From Azolla pinnata (taxonomy: Eukaryota > Streptophyta > Polypodiopsida > Salviniales > Salviniaceae): a DNA stretch of 43,681 nt. Position 1 is the first letter of the stretch. Each line of letters starts with the position of its first letter. Both the position numbers and the translations under genes were made by a program. Below are positions 31,581 through 43,379 of this stretch, one piece after another. Where the stretch lies: assembly GCA_037176905.1 (NCBI GenBank), contig JBBBWG010029010.1, positions 11,198 through 54,878 of the forward strand, read 5' to 3'. Under the pieces are notes generated by a model. It searched no databases, was not told the DNA's origin, and worked only from the letters and a program-made list of their open reading frames with translations.

Positions 31581-32213
31581 GACGCCTCCTTTTCAAAATT
31601 AACACACAATTAATCGGTTAACACCAAATCAATTGATTGTGAGCTCAGTTAGCATCAAATTAATCAACTAGTTAACGCAAATTAACCGTTGAGCACCAAA
31701 TCAACCCGTCAATCAATCGATTCGATCCTGAAATGATTTGCTTCGACTAATCGAGCACAGCAAGGGAATCGATCGAGATCAAATCAGTGGGAAGCGATCG
31801 GGGGAACAAAATCAAATAGCGGCACACTAATTAAGGAATCAATCAATCAAATAGCGGTACGCTAATTAAGGAATCAATCAGGAGTTAATTTTCATCACTG
31901 ACGCCTCGTTTTCAAAATTAACACACAACTAATCGAGTAACACCAAATCAATTGATTGTGAGCTCAGTTAGCATCAAATTAATCAACTAGTTAACGCAAA
32001 TTAACCGATGAGCACCAAATCAACCCGTCAATCAATCGATTCAATTCTGAAACGATTCGCTTCTACTAATCGAGCATAGCAAGGGAATCAATCGGGATCA
32101 AATCAGTGGGAAGCGATCGGGAACAAAATCAAATAGCGGTACACTAATCAAGGAATCAATCAATCAAATAGCGGCACGCTAATCAAGGAATCAATCAGGA
32201 GTTAATTTTCATC
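31581..32213 (+). repeat. 319-bp tandem duplication
   Basis: Copy 1 (31581-31896) and copy 2 (31900-32213) both start GACGCCTC.TTTTCAAAATT and end GGAGTTAATTTTCATC. They are colinear throughout with few substitutions. Inside each is a nested duplication of a roughly 35-bp unit, ATCAAATAGCGG.AC.CTAAT followed by AAGGAATCAATCA. No coding frame. Confidence 0.93.
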
Positions 32214-32347
32214 TGTGGCAGACAAGTGATTCTGCAGTTTCTCTGATTTCAAGCAGGAGTCAAAAAATGGAATTTACAAACGTTTTTTTTGCTTCCTTCA
32301 CAACTTGTCCCTCTTCTCGGATGTTCTGCAACAAAATTTTCGTTCTG

Positions 32348-32380
32348 AGAGCTCTCGATCGATGATCGATCGAGAGCTCT
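32348..32380. repeat. 33-bp perfect palindrome
   Basis: Two exact 16-bp arms (AGAGCTCTCGATCGAT and its reverse complement) flank a single G. The arms themselves contain AGAGCTCT and ATCGAT palindromes. It is long enough to extrude or to form a tight hairpin in RNA, but with a one-base loop. No function is evident. Confidence 0.95.
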
Positions 32381-32639
32381 GTCTCTGTGCTTCTGGATCG
32401 ATCGAGCGGCTTCGCTGCTCCTTCCGCCATCGCTGCTGCGTCTGCCTCCAGGTACGAACCAAAACCTGCGCGTCTTTTCATCCATCTTTTGTTTGTGTAC
32501 CATCCACGCACGCGAGGCAGACGACTGTTTTCCTGGCAAAAGTATGTGTATAGGTAGCACCGACACAGGTGAGATCACGCGCCGGCGACGGCCTGGATTT
32601 GTGCGCTTTGCCATGTACTACGCGTCGTAAGGCTCGCAC

Positions 32640-33500
32640 GCAACCGAAGCTCTGAATGTTTGAATGTATGCATGCATGGATGCATGCCAATGCCTTCATA
32701 CATCATGCTTTCATGTAGACATGCTTCATGGCATGCCGGAGTATGGACATGCTTTCGTTCGTGGATGGATGAGGACATGCATTGCATGCGTGCTTGCATT
32801 CCATTCGTTCCATGGATGCATGCATTCATGCTTGCTTGGATTCATTCGTTCTCATACATCATGCCTTCATGTAGACATGCTTCATGGCGTGCCGGAGTAT
32901 GTACATGATTTCGTTCCCGGATGGATGAGGACATGCATTGCATTCGTGCGTGCATTCCATTCGTTCCATGGATGCATGCATTCATGCTTGCTTGGATTCA
33001 TTCGTTCAACATGCATGCCTAGGGGAATGCCTTCATACATCATGCCGGAGTATGTACATGCTTTCGTTCATGGATGGATGAGGACATGCATTGCATGCAT
33101 GCGTGCATTCCATTCGTTCCATGGATGCATGCATGCATGCATGCATGCTTGCTCGCTTGCTTGCTTGCTGGCATTCATTCGTTCAACATGCATGCCTGGG
33201 AAATGCCTTCATACATCATGCATCCATGCTTGCATTCGTTCGTTCGTGCTTACATACATGCATGCATGCATTCCTGGGGAATGCCTTCATACATCATGCT
33301 TTCATGTACACATACTTCATGGCATACCGGAGTACATACTTCCGTTTCATGGATGGTTGAGTATATATATGGATGCTGGCATTCATTCATTCATTCATTC
33401 ATGGATGCCCACATACATGCCTGAATACCTTCATGCACACATTCATACCTACCTACATGCATACATCCATGCATACCTGCCTATGTATGGACATGCATGG
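32640..33500. repeat. About 155-bp ATGC-rich tandem array
   Basis: The unit contains GGATGAGGACATGCATTGCAT, CATTCCATTCGTTCCATGG, ATGCATGCATTCATGCTTGC and CATACATCATG. GAGGACATG starts at 32771, 32927 and 33080, giving periods of 156 and 153 bp; flanking parts are partial or diverged copies. The array is open for 308 codons in one plus-strand frame (32664-33590) and over 80 in others. It is rich in His, Cys and Met, as expected of any ATGC-rich repeat without TAA, TAG or TGA. Confidence 0.9.
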
Positions 33501-34012
33501 GTGCATAATATATATACTGAAATGTGCACGTGTCTAATTCGCGCGTCACAGTTGAATGCATTTCTCATGAACATCTCCATCCGTTCCTGATCCATATGCT
33601 CCATCATGAAGCTTTTACTTGGATCCGAAGGGTCTCGAAAAAGTGTTGCCAAGCCCTTAAAAGCTCTTCGACCGATCTGAAGAGAGCACGGCAAAAGCTA
33701 TCTCATGGCCGCGAATGGAATGCGTCGAATCGAAACCACACCACGTCGCAGTCAGCAGCATGGAGGCTGTGCTGGGTATGCTTAATCGATCCATTTTATA
33801 GATTTGAGATTTGATCCAAATGCATTGTGATTAGCTGTAGTTGCTGATTTGCAACGTTCTGGGTGGAATGCACTCTCGATTTCCAAATGCACCGACATCT
33901 CTCTGCAAGTGGCCAGCACCTTTATGATTCAGATGAAAGAAAAAAACGAATTTTATACAGTTTTTGGGGTTCAGAGAACCCCGATCTGTCATCTACTGTG
34001 GATGAGGGGTTT
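33500..34012. other. Spacer between array and receptor kinase 3' end
   Basis: No repeat or gene is recognised. The part near 34012 should hold the 3' untranslated region of the lectin receptor kinase, which is transcribed leftward. Confidence 0.45.
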
Positions 34013-36238
34013 CTAGTTGGCAGGTATAGATGGATTGGTAGTTGAAAAAGGCAAAGTGGTGGTGATCGAAGAAAGAGAGAGTGGAGAGGCAGAAAGGAAA
34101 GGAAGCGATTGAGAGAGTTGGAAATCGGGATCGATGAAAGCAGCAGCAGCAGCAGAAATACTCGGATCTGACGAAGGAGGAGGAGAGAGGCTGGAGAGGG
34201 CATGATGGATTTGCCGCATCGAGGGGCGAGAAGTAGGTTGAGGATGGCAGCAAGCCATGCTCAACTTCAGAACCAACTCCATCTGCTTCTTATTGAAGCT
34301 GTCAGCCCCGGAAATCAGATCGTCAGCTACAGCTTCGATCAATCTCTTGTCTTCATGGAGGCTCCATAGCCGATGGAGGTTCTCAAACGATAACCTCCTC
34401 CCTGTCACAACCTCCATGGCAACTGCGCCGAAGCTATACACATCCGACTCTTTTGTGATCGCGCCAGTTTCGATGCACTCCGGGGCCATGTATCCTGGCG
34501 TGCCTGCAATCGTGATGGTCTGCGCTCCCTCCTGATCACCATAACAGCTTTGATTCTTGATGAGCCTGGCGAGGCCGAAGTCCCCTAGCTTCGCGTTGAA
34601 CTCCTTGTCGAGCATGATGTTACTCGGCTTGAGATCTCTATGCACCACCACCATCTCCCATTCCTCATGAAGATACACAAGCCCTGAAGCCACACCTATC
34701 AGCACGTTGTATCTTCCTGCCCAATCCAGGATATTCCCCTGGAGCGTGGGAGTATTTTGAGTATCATCTTCTGGTGTATCTTCTGGTGACGGCGACTGCA
34801 ACAATCTGTCTCGATCAGCGGCGTGAAGCCACTTGTCCAAGCTCTGGTTGGGCATATACTCGTACACCAGCAGCAGTGTCCCCTTCCGATCATGGTAGCT
34901 CCATCCCAACAGCTGGACCAGGTTCTTGTGCCTCATCCTCCCGATGCTTTCGATCTCCGCCCTGAACTCTCGTTCCCCTCGCTTCGATCTCTCCAACAGC
35001 ACCTTCACTGCCACTTCCATGCTCACTTGCGGCTCGGTGTTGCTGCGATCCAGAATTAACCTCCCTCGATAGACTGTGCCTTGCGCACCTTGCCCGAGCT
35101 TTTTTCCATCGCTGAACCCGCTCGTTGCCTTCTTCAGATCCTTGTATGCGAATTTGTGTGGTCCGACGTCGAAAGCGATCAAGCCTTGCAGCAATAGTTT
35201 GGACCGCAGTTGCCGCATCTTCAAGATGGCTAACCAGATGACAAACGCGGATATAACAACCAGGGCGAGGAAGCCAAGGGACAGGCCGATAGTGAGAGTG
35301 CGGATCAGATCTCGGCTTGTACCAGTATCCGTGGGGAAAGATGTGGAGGTGAAGTTCCAGTTGATCACGCAGTGGGCCTCTTTGTACGCACCAGTGGATG
35401 CCGAGAACCCGACAAAAACACTTTGGGGAAGATGCTTGCGCAGATCGATCGAGTACTGAGACAAGAAAGGTCTGTCAGGCTTGTTTGCACTCTGCACCGA
35501 CCCTTGATTCGCCAGGTACACATCGAGCTTGCGGGTGTTACCATCATAATCGATCCAGACGCTGGTGTTGGATCCGGCGGCGAAATCGTCCAGCGTGACA
35601 TTGAAGGTGGTAAGAGAGCCAGTCCATATGGAGTTCTCAGTGGAATTGATGTCGATGCCGAGATGGTTGTTGTCGGGATCGGATGGCGTGTCTTTGAAAG
35701 TGTCGAACTCGATAGCTACAAAGGCAGGGGCATAGGAAGAGTTGAGGAGGCCAAGGTAGAGGCCATAGCTGTTTTCGATGTGAGCTGGGGGAAGCGAGGA
35801 TAAGTAGAAGGCCATTCCACCCCCCGTTTCGTTGCTCCCTCCACCCTGCGTCGGCCCCATGTTGATCATGAAAGATGTGTTGAAGGAGGCTGTGTAGTCG
35901 TAGGACGCCCTCCACAGCTCCAGCTCCATGGCATATGTGATCTGGCCCGATGTGTTCATGATTGCTGTGCTCAATGAGCCCGAGTCGAATGTCACCTGCA
36001 ATGCCCCATTTTGGATCCCTGATGTCAGCGCCGAGAAGTTGAAGTGAATCGCGTCGCTCTGTTTGAAGTCGGGGAATGCAAATTCCACCTCTTCCCCGAC
36101 GACGCCAGTGCCGGCAAGGTGATTGAGCCACAGGATCGCGACGACAGTGATGCAGAGGTCGAGATCGGTGAGACGCAGTGGATTGAGGAGCTTGATGAGA
36201 GGACGGTGCACCATAACTGATTGGAAATGGGTCACCAT
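34013..36238 (-). CDS. LECRK: L-type lectin receptor-like kinase
   Basis: Plasma-membrane receptor kinase with an extracellular legume-lectin domain, 741 aa in one exon, as usual for this family. A hydrophobic leader (about 27-43) precedes the lectin domain (about 50-300). It carries VAIEFDTFKD (174-183) and DPDNNHLGIDIN (187-198), the metal-binding loop with its Asp and Asn residues present, and many N-glycosylation sites (for example 67, 95, 120, 136, 166). A transmembrane helix is at about 314-339. The kinase has a GQGAQG loop (382-387), VAVK Lys412, HRDLKPSN with Asp535, DFG 553-555 and GYMAPE 582-587; the Arg before the catalytic Asp makes it an RD kinase, likely active. Unusual: a Pro/Asp/Glu/Thr-rich insertion at about 480-500 and a Ser/Pro-rich tail after 683. 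An alternative start is Met9. Ligand unknown; the family acts in defence and abiotic-stress signalling. Confidence 0.95.
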   Translation of the reverse strand: MVTHFQSVMVHRPLIKLLNPLRLTDLDLCITVVAILWLNHLAGTGVVGEEVEFAFPDFKQSDAIHFNFSALTSGIQNGALQVTFDSGSLSTAIMNTSGQITYAMELELWRASYDYTASFNTSFMINMGPTQGGGSNETGGGMAFYLSSLPPAHIENSYGLYLGLLNSSYAPAFVAIEFDTFKDTPSDPDNNHLGIDINSTENSIWTGSLTTFNVTLDDFAAGSNTSVWIDYDGNTRKLDVYLANQGSVQSANKPDRPFLSQYSIDLRKHLPQSVFVGFSASTGAYKEAHCVINWNFTSTSFPTDTGTSRDLIRTLTIGLSLGFLALVVISAFVIWLAILKMRQLRSKLLLQGLIAFDVGPHKFAYKDLKKATSGFSDGKKLGQGAQGTVYRGRLILDRSNTEPQVSMEVAVKVLLERSKRGEREFRAEIESIGRMRHKNLVQLLGWSYHDRKGTLLLVYEYMPNQSLDKWLHAADRDRLLQSPSPEDTPEDDTQNTPTLQGNILDWAGRYNVLIGVASGLVYLHEEWEMVVVHRDLKPSNIMLDKEFNAKLGDFGLARLIKNQSCYGDQEGAQTITIAGTPGYMAPECIETGAITKESDVYSFGAVAMEVVTGRRLSFENLHRLWSLHEDKRLIEAVADDLISGADSFNKKQMELVLKLSMACCHPQPTSRPSMRQIHHALSSLSPPPSSDPSISAAAAAFIDPDFQLSQSLPFLSASPLSLSSITTTLPFSTTNPSIPAN

Positions 36239-38032
36239 ATGGCCGAAAGAATCGTCGAGGTATGTTTCTATGTCTATCTGTCTGTCTGAGAGAGAGATGA
36301 ATGAGTGAGTGTGTGTGTGTGTGTATCTGTATCTGTCTGTCTGTTTGAGAGAAAGGGATGATTGAATGAGAGGATTGAAAGAAACAGCAAATCCTGAATG
36401 TATTCAGTGCCTACTCCAAACTTTAACCAAGTCTCTCCTTGGATTCCAAAAAGTTCCAAAATGTGTTGTGTGGATTGTGACTTAGTCACCCTCAAATCAT
36501 ATGCTAACTTTTACTGGTATCATGTTTCGTCCCATTCCCCCATCGTTTGTTAAAGGGTTCACGGCTCCATCCGTATTTGCTCAGAAGTTCACATGTTTTT
36601 TTTATCAATTCTGCTGGGCCCATGGAACGCGGAGTTTGGGACGATTTCTTTGTTAGGTAGTATATCTACTGCTGTTTCCATATCAAATTATTATTTGATT
36701 GTTGGGACTTATCCATGCAGAGGCTATGCTCACAACAGCAATGAGATCCTCTCCTCATTGGCAAGGTTCGTAGAATCTTCCTTGGATCGACTTTAAAACC
36801 AAGATGATGAAAGATCAAGTCAAGATGATTATTTAAGATGAGAAGGTCAAACTGAGGTGGTCACTCAGATCGGAAGGAATCGAAGCATATCCTGTCCGAC
36901 TGTTGAATGGGCTCCATGACCTTGATAGGCGTTGCCCACACGCCAAAGTTATGTTCATCGATTTTGTCCTTCAACATTGAAATTTGACTCTTATACATGT
37001 TAAAAGAAATTTTTCATATCTTTATGTTCCATTTGCTGCAAGAGAGGATTCAGAACCTCCAGATTATCTTTTACAGATCTCGATTGGTTGTGGATAAAAC
37101 AAACCATTCATGCGATTTGATTGTTCCCCCAGCAAAGATAAATATTTTATCAAAAAGACGGTTTGCTCTGATTTTGCAACTAAATGTTGTTCTTATTAAA
37201 CAAAGTAAACTAATGATTCTATATGTGATAAACAGCCTGCCTTACCAATGCCCGCTACTAACTTTTCACATGCCAATGTAAAACCTGAGACAATCACTAT
37301 GCTGGAAGAACAAAGAGGTAGGTTTTGATCAAAAAACCTGAGGCACCAAAACAAGTCCTGGGCTGCAGAATACTCCAGGTTATGAGAAATTAATCCAAAC
37401 CTTGCAGCTGATTAGATTGACAATGGAGTAGTTAGCCATAACCTTAGAGACCTTTTCATCTTCTTGCAACTACGAAAGAGTCAATGCAGAAATTGCTTCG
37501 CATTTTAGTCGACCTTTACGGCCTTGATACAAATTTGATGTCTCGACAGGATTTGTTTCTTGTGCCAATGGCAATCCACACCTTTGCATAGAAAAACTTG
37601 TGCTTGGTTATTAGTAAACAAGAAGTTCAGGGGAAGGTACAAAACTTGCTTGCTACCTCAGTTCCCAAAAGAATTAATACCAAAGAAGGATGAAGGGCCA
37701 TCTCTGTGCCATATAGACATCAACGTAGCCACAGTTAGGAATGATGAAAGAAAGTTTGGAGGCCAAAGCTTTCACAAGTAAAGGAAATCGCTGAGCCCTT
37801 CTGAATTTCTAAGGACTATGGGCTAAAAATATACAGATCGATGAAACTTTGACATCGCGCCATAACAGCTACTATCCTATATAGCTTCAAAGACCTCTTC
37901 ATTTTATATGTTGACTACTCTCCAAGGCCTTAGAAGATGTTTGACTGCATCTTAACTCGCAATATCGAGCTTTTGGGCTAAAGAGCATTATCTGGTATGG
38001 TTCTACCTAAAAGACATTTACTCCATTTTTCT
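36239..38032. other. Intergenic between receptor kinase and formyltransferase
   Basis: The kinase promoter and leader lie on the left, with a (GT)n run at about 36304-36324 and a TCTGTCTG run. The 3' untranslated region of the formyltransferase lies on the right. Open frames up to 94 codons resemble nothing known. Confidence 0.5.
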
Positions 38033-41000
38033 TCACTTATCCCCATTTACATTCACTACCCTGAGGCGTTGACCCCGCAATCCATTGAGGAAATCTTTGG
38101 CTGTCATTACTCTCTTCCCAGGAGGCTGCAACTCCAGAATCTGCCAGACATGATTAGAAGCACATTAATGAAAACGTTTTTCCTTAAGGTCTGCCTAAAG
38201 TTCCATTGAGCTTAAACCATCTTTGTGATCTTTGGTTAAGGGCATATGTTGTTTTGAACATATTTGGAAATTTCACCAGTTGAAAAAATCATTGGATAAC
38301 TTCCTAAAGCTTAAATACCTCGAGCGAAGAATTGCCTTCACACAAGACCACCATAGAAGAGTTTCGAAATATGACCATTCTTCTGTCATCCTCTTGTTCA
38401 CTATTCTTCTCTTGTTCATACTGATGTCTGCTGGTGATAATTTTCAGATCTATGTTTTGTACAACTTCTCCTGCATTCAATACCTGAAATGTGGCTTTAG
38501 TTCCTGGCCAACCTGCAAATGCACGAACCTAGAAAAAACCAGCCAGATTGTTATGACCGCAAAATATGGCCACGTGCCATGAAACTACAGCACCCACTAA
38601 ATCAAAATATTATTTGAGATGCCATGTAACCTTGTTATGCAGAACATGTGCAGGTTCGTTGAAATCAAGCCATCCCTCATCCACAGTAACCTAAAAGTAG
38701 AAAGACCAGTCTTCTTTTAGTACATTGGCTCAAAAATTGAAACCAATGACTATAACTGAAAATTATCAATTTTTGAAACCAACAGTTATAGCTGGAATGA
38801 CCTTAGGTGCATGTGTTGCCCTTGTATGATCTTGATCCTTAGCTTTCTCTGCTGCGCATCCATTCAAAATCAATGGCAGCTCTTTTAGCAAGAGTTCCAC
38901 ACCTGAAAAACGAAAAAGAAAATCCATCTCTCCACTGGTTTATATAATTCAGTTCAAAAGCCAGTGATGAACAAGCTGTTGCAAGTAGATACTATCTGAG
39001 CCTAGTGCCCAAGTATTGTTACCTTGCAAATATTACAAAAGCACCCCGCCCCCTTTCTTCTTAATCAATCAAAACAATAATGAATCTCGAAAGTAAAAGG
39101 AAAGACGTAAAGCTAGAGAACAATTCTATCAAGTAGAAGTGTATCAAGAAACACATGTCCATCTCGTGCATGTTCACACATTGAACAGCTGGTTTTGATT
39201 CTCAACAAAATATATGATGAACTAAACATGATCATTATTATCATTGACCACAACATCACCCAATCTTATATTTGTACGGCTCTGCTCAGATCCTTTCCTG
39301 CCATTGGACAGGATGCATGCCTCAGACTTAAACTAAGATTCAACTTTGTTATGACTTACAATCAGGGAAAGTAAGCACCTAAAACCTTTTCTCCTTTATT
39401 TGCATTGCAAATATAGAAATAATGAGCAATTGTTACCTTTTTCAAAAAGTAACTGAAGTAATTCAGGTGCCTGGAGAAAAAACAAATCTTAGATCCAGAA
39501 GAACTTATCAATAATATAACCTATACTGCATAAATATTATTAAAAACCTTGATGCGATCATCTATTGCTACAGATTCTGATGTGATGATGGGCCCTGCAT
39601 CCATAGCTCGTACTGTAAATGCAATTGTTACACCTGTTACAGGGACACCATCCTGTGCATATTCCAGAAAAACCAATGAGTATTATTAGCTTGTGACAAG
39701 GTTTTCTTAAGAATATTTCTATACCTGAAGTGCTCGCTGAACAGGTGCAGCCCCTCGATATAATGGCAACAAACTAGGGTGTATATTTACTGTTCCTGAA
39801 TTAATGACGTCTGTAAGTCAATAGCTATTAAGGAATGTGTGTACTATGCTGACAACAGTACTTTTCTTTAAACTTTTGAAGTCTACAATCACTTCCATAA
39901 TACCACATCAAATTTTGATTTGCATATCAGGTTTATGGCAGCATTTTCATAATGGGTCAACTAAGCTGGATTTTTAACAAATTTTAAAGCAGAAACTCCA
40001 CATAAGAAAACCATATCAAGCTTCTTTCTATGAATTGCTGAACTTGCTGCATCTGTGTATATTCTCTTATCCTAATTGATGCACATGCTGCATCTGTATA
40101 TCCTCTTGTCCAAACTGATGCACATGCTGCATGAGAAATGGTGAATAGGAATGAAGATAAAAATTGATTGTTCAGAATATGCAGGCTCTGGCGTGATGAT
40201 TTATTTATACTCAGCACAGTATTTTTATTTACAGTGCAAGTGCAAATGATTGAAGTTTACATAGAAAAGTAAGAATTTTAAAAGTTTGATATTAGTGATA
40301 CCAAAACGGGCATACTAATTTGGCAATAAAGAAGCAGAGTGTTATTATAAGGAAAATTGGATGCCTTCGACCATAGCCAATATAATAAAGATCACATCCA
40401 GAAAAAATATACAAAATTCTAGACAGATGATTGTATAAGAAAACCATTGCAATCAATGGGCGAAATGGCTTGAATAAGTGACCCATGACTGCTCTCAACA
40501 AATTCACATTTCAACCACTAACACTAAAATGCAAAAGCCCAAAAAATGAAACAATTAGCAACATCCATTATGAATCAAAGAGACGTATCTACCTACCAAC
40601 AGGTGGAATCTACAACTAATAAATCCTAGAAAATGATAGTAAATCATATCATGCATGAATTTTACAGGCATTTCTATCTACCATAAGTTGGAATCCGCAG
40701 GAATCTCCTTGGTAGAATGTTCCCATATGCAGCTGTAATGCAAAGGTCCGGTTGCAGTTCTTTCATTTCCGCCAAGAAGATTTCCTAACGAAATTCGTTT
40801 TACAGGCAATTACCAAAAAATGCTTCCACAGTCAAAGTATGTTTTTTGATTCGCCAATTTAATTAGGAACGCTTTGTTTCTAGTTGAAGCTACTAATCAC
40901 AGGCAAATGAAATCAACAATCATAGAAAGTGTGAAGGAGTGCATCTGCAATCGTGCAATGCAGCAAAACAACTTGACCTTTTCCTTAGTGAAAGAAGTGG

Positions 41001-43231
41001 ACGAGGATCATATTTGACAATCGTGATGAGTCACTCTATCTTTTCTGGATACAAAACATAGTGCACAGGATTATGACTTCCTTATTCCATTGGATAATGA
41101 TATATCAGAATGATCAAATCCTATGGACATCTCAAGTATCTGATGTAGTAGACGCTCCATGATGCTTATCTAATCCATTTATGACAAAGTACATTATGTA
41201 ACAGAACTATTCCACAGACTCAATGATATATTTCACAATAAAATAATGAAAATTCCAGAATGTTCCAAGTTAAGCTAACCATGTATTATGGCTACAGTAA
41301 GCACAACGAATCCTCTATGAAATTCAAACATCATCGCATTTGGATGAGACCAACTGGAAGAACAAAGGATTTACATGTAATATGTAATTACAAACCTCAC
41401 CAGCCTTCTCAGGCCAGAAAATTTTGTTGGTTGGAAAATTATGCTCCATTGCTAATTCAGCCACTGGGGAAGGTGAGAGTTTCTTACCCCTTCCCTTTTC
41501 TGCAGGTGGTTGTGTTACAATTGCTGATACCTAATCCCACATCAAACATGTGATAGTTCTGTGTCCGTTAGCATCAATGCATATAGCATCCAAGAAAACG
41601 GTTTAAGTTAAGTGATGAATGACTTGCCACAGATGTGATCAAATGAACACAGTAGGATTTGTGGAAAAAAATTAGCGGTAGCATTGCAACCCTCAAACAC
41701 TTTGCTATAGCCATGATATCTAAAACTTTAGATGTTTTTCGTCATGAATATGTCCATTATATAAAATGGTTAGAAATGTCGAAGTGATCTCCTTCAGAGT
41801 ATGGCAAAATGTATAAATACACCTGACCATGCATCTGGTTTCTTGCCATGTTTGATAGACATTATCATGAGAAATGCAATAGCAGGAGATATCATGAAAT
41901 ATAGCCAAACGACTATGCTTTCAAAATATACTTCTTGAATACCTTGCAATATGATTGGGCTTCTACATTCGTCACGTAAAAGAACAAAAGCATACAAGCT
42001 TTTATTTAGTGAGATGGTATCACTTCTCACTAAAATGAAGGCTTTCAAAAAGGTTCTCGAGAATATGCCTGAGATTCCAAGAACCTGCTAAGGGCTGCAG
42101 TGTAAGTAGCAAGAGAAATATTTGCCAAAAGGCAAGTAAAATAAAACTAGGTCTCCAATGGATGTAAGATATGAGGAAATTATTTGGAAGATAAAGACTG
42201 CATTCATCACGAAGAAAGTGTAATGCATCTTAAGAATGCCAGCAGATTACATCTGAAAAGATGTGAGGGTTTGATGTCCATACATTAGATTGCAACCTGC
42301 TACACCAAACTACAAAACCATCTACTTCTAAACATGCCCGAATTTATTTTGTCTGCCCTTGGCAACAATGCTTTCAGTTAACATTCTCTCTGGAGACAAG
42401 CAGAGTCTTTGGGCACGTGTGACAATGCTTAGTGACTAAACATGTTATACCCAAACAGCAGAGTCTTTAGTGTCACAATATGATACAATGTTCTTTCTTC
42501 AACCACGTACATTGCTCTCTTCACTCCCAATGTGCACTCTTGACGCCAATATACATCGGTAAAATTCTTGAAGATCGCATCTACAATCTCAAAGTGTTCC
42601 ATTTAATGTCTCATAGGTCAGATTTGACCGTGGACGAGGGTATGCTTCCCTTCCAAGGATGTTAAGCCATTTATCTGCCTTTCTTTGGATGCTTCTAATC
42701 TTCCATGCATAAGCTATTTGCAGGTTTGTAGCATTTGCAGATGTCAAATCTCATTTTGGGTAATGATAATGCATTCTTAGAATTAAAAATGTACCCGCAC
42801 ATATACAATTTTATGAGATTCTGAATCCTCGCAAAGGAGAAATCGCGGGTTTTGGGGGTGTGCACAAACCTCAAACTGCGATGTTTCTTCTTGTGAAGCA
42901 GATAGCAACCGATCCAAAACAAGAGCAGAGACCTGGGTTTCGGAAGAGGAGATGGTCAGCTCAAAAGGAAGCCCGAGAAGGACCAAACGATCGTAAACGT
43001 GGGGGAATTCGTGGGGGCATGAATTACATTAGGGGTGCCTAAGAAGACGAGCTTTTTCCTGTCGACGCGAGCGGAGGCGGAGAGGCATCGGGGTAGCAGA
43101 GAAAGGCGCCGTTTCCTGCTGCAGAGAAGAAGCGGGGGGAGGAGGAGGAGGTTGAGGAGGAAGGCGGAAGAGGAGGAAGGCGGGGACCATGGCGGACGAA
43201 GCCCCTGACGCAGAGCAGCGGGGTGGATCAT
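38033..43231 (-). CDS. FMT: Methionyl-tRNA formyltransferase, organellar
   Basis: Formylates initiator Met-tRNA with 10-formyl-THF for translation start in mitochondria and/or plastids. Eleven exons, minus strand: 43231-43028, 42932-42870, 41530-41396, 40784-40682, 39795-39725, 39652-39548, 39470-39437, 38902-38802, 38690-38631, 38528-38319, 38140-38033. All phases agree, giving 397 aa. Residues 1-55 are Arg/Ser/Leu-rich without acids, a typical transit peptide. KKLVFLGTP (58-66) opens the Rossmann-like catalytic domain. VTQPPAEKGRGKK is followed by the signature NIHPSLLPLYRGAAP from residue 172, with catalytic Asn172 and His174. The third catalytic residue is Asp210 in AMDAG. The C-terminal tRNA-binding domain starts at about 275 (EGWLDF, LHNKVRAFAGWPGT) and ends in FLNGLRGQRLRV. 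No break or missing catalytic residue. Upstream of the ATG is a long GAA run, then telomere-like repeats. Confidence 0.96.
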
Positions 43232-43257
43232 GGTGGGTCTTCTTCAGATTGCGCTGT

Positions 43258-43342
43258 CAAGAAGAAGAAGAAAGAAAGAAGAAGAAAGAAAGAAGAAGAT
43301 AACGAAGAAGAAGAAGAAAGAAGAAGAAGAAGAAGAAGCCAT
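43258..43342 (+). repeat. (GAA)n tract upstream of formyltransferase
   Basis: Imperfect GAA/GAAA run, TTC on the formyltransferase sense strand, 27-111 bp upstream of its ATG. Pyrimidine-rich leaders of this kind are common in plant genes. Its position suggests 5' untranslated region or core promoter. Confidence 0.85.
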
Positions 43343-43379
43343 AGATTTTGCGAGAGAGACTTGTGTTGTTGGTATCTGA

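Noticed and set aside
31581-32213. Possible LTR or MITE pair
   Set aside because: The copies are directly adjacent in the same orientation with no internal domain, terminal inverted repeats or target-site duplication, so a simple tandem duplication explains them.
32640-33500. Possible CRISPR-like array
   Set aside because: Units are contiguous and similar over their full length with no unique spacers, and the genome is a plant nuclear genome.
35076-35803. Plus-strand frames of 127 and 143 codons
   Set aside because: Shadows of the lectin receptor kinase on the opposite strand.
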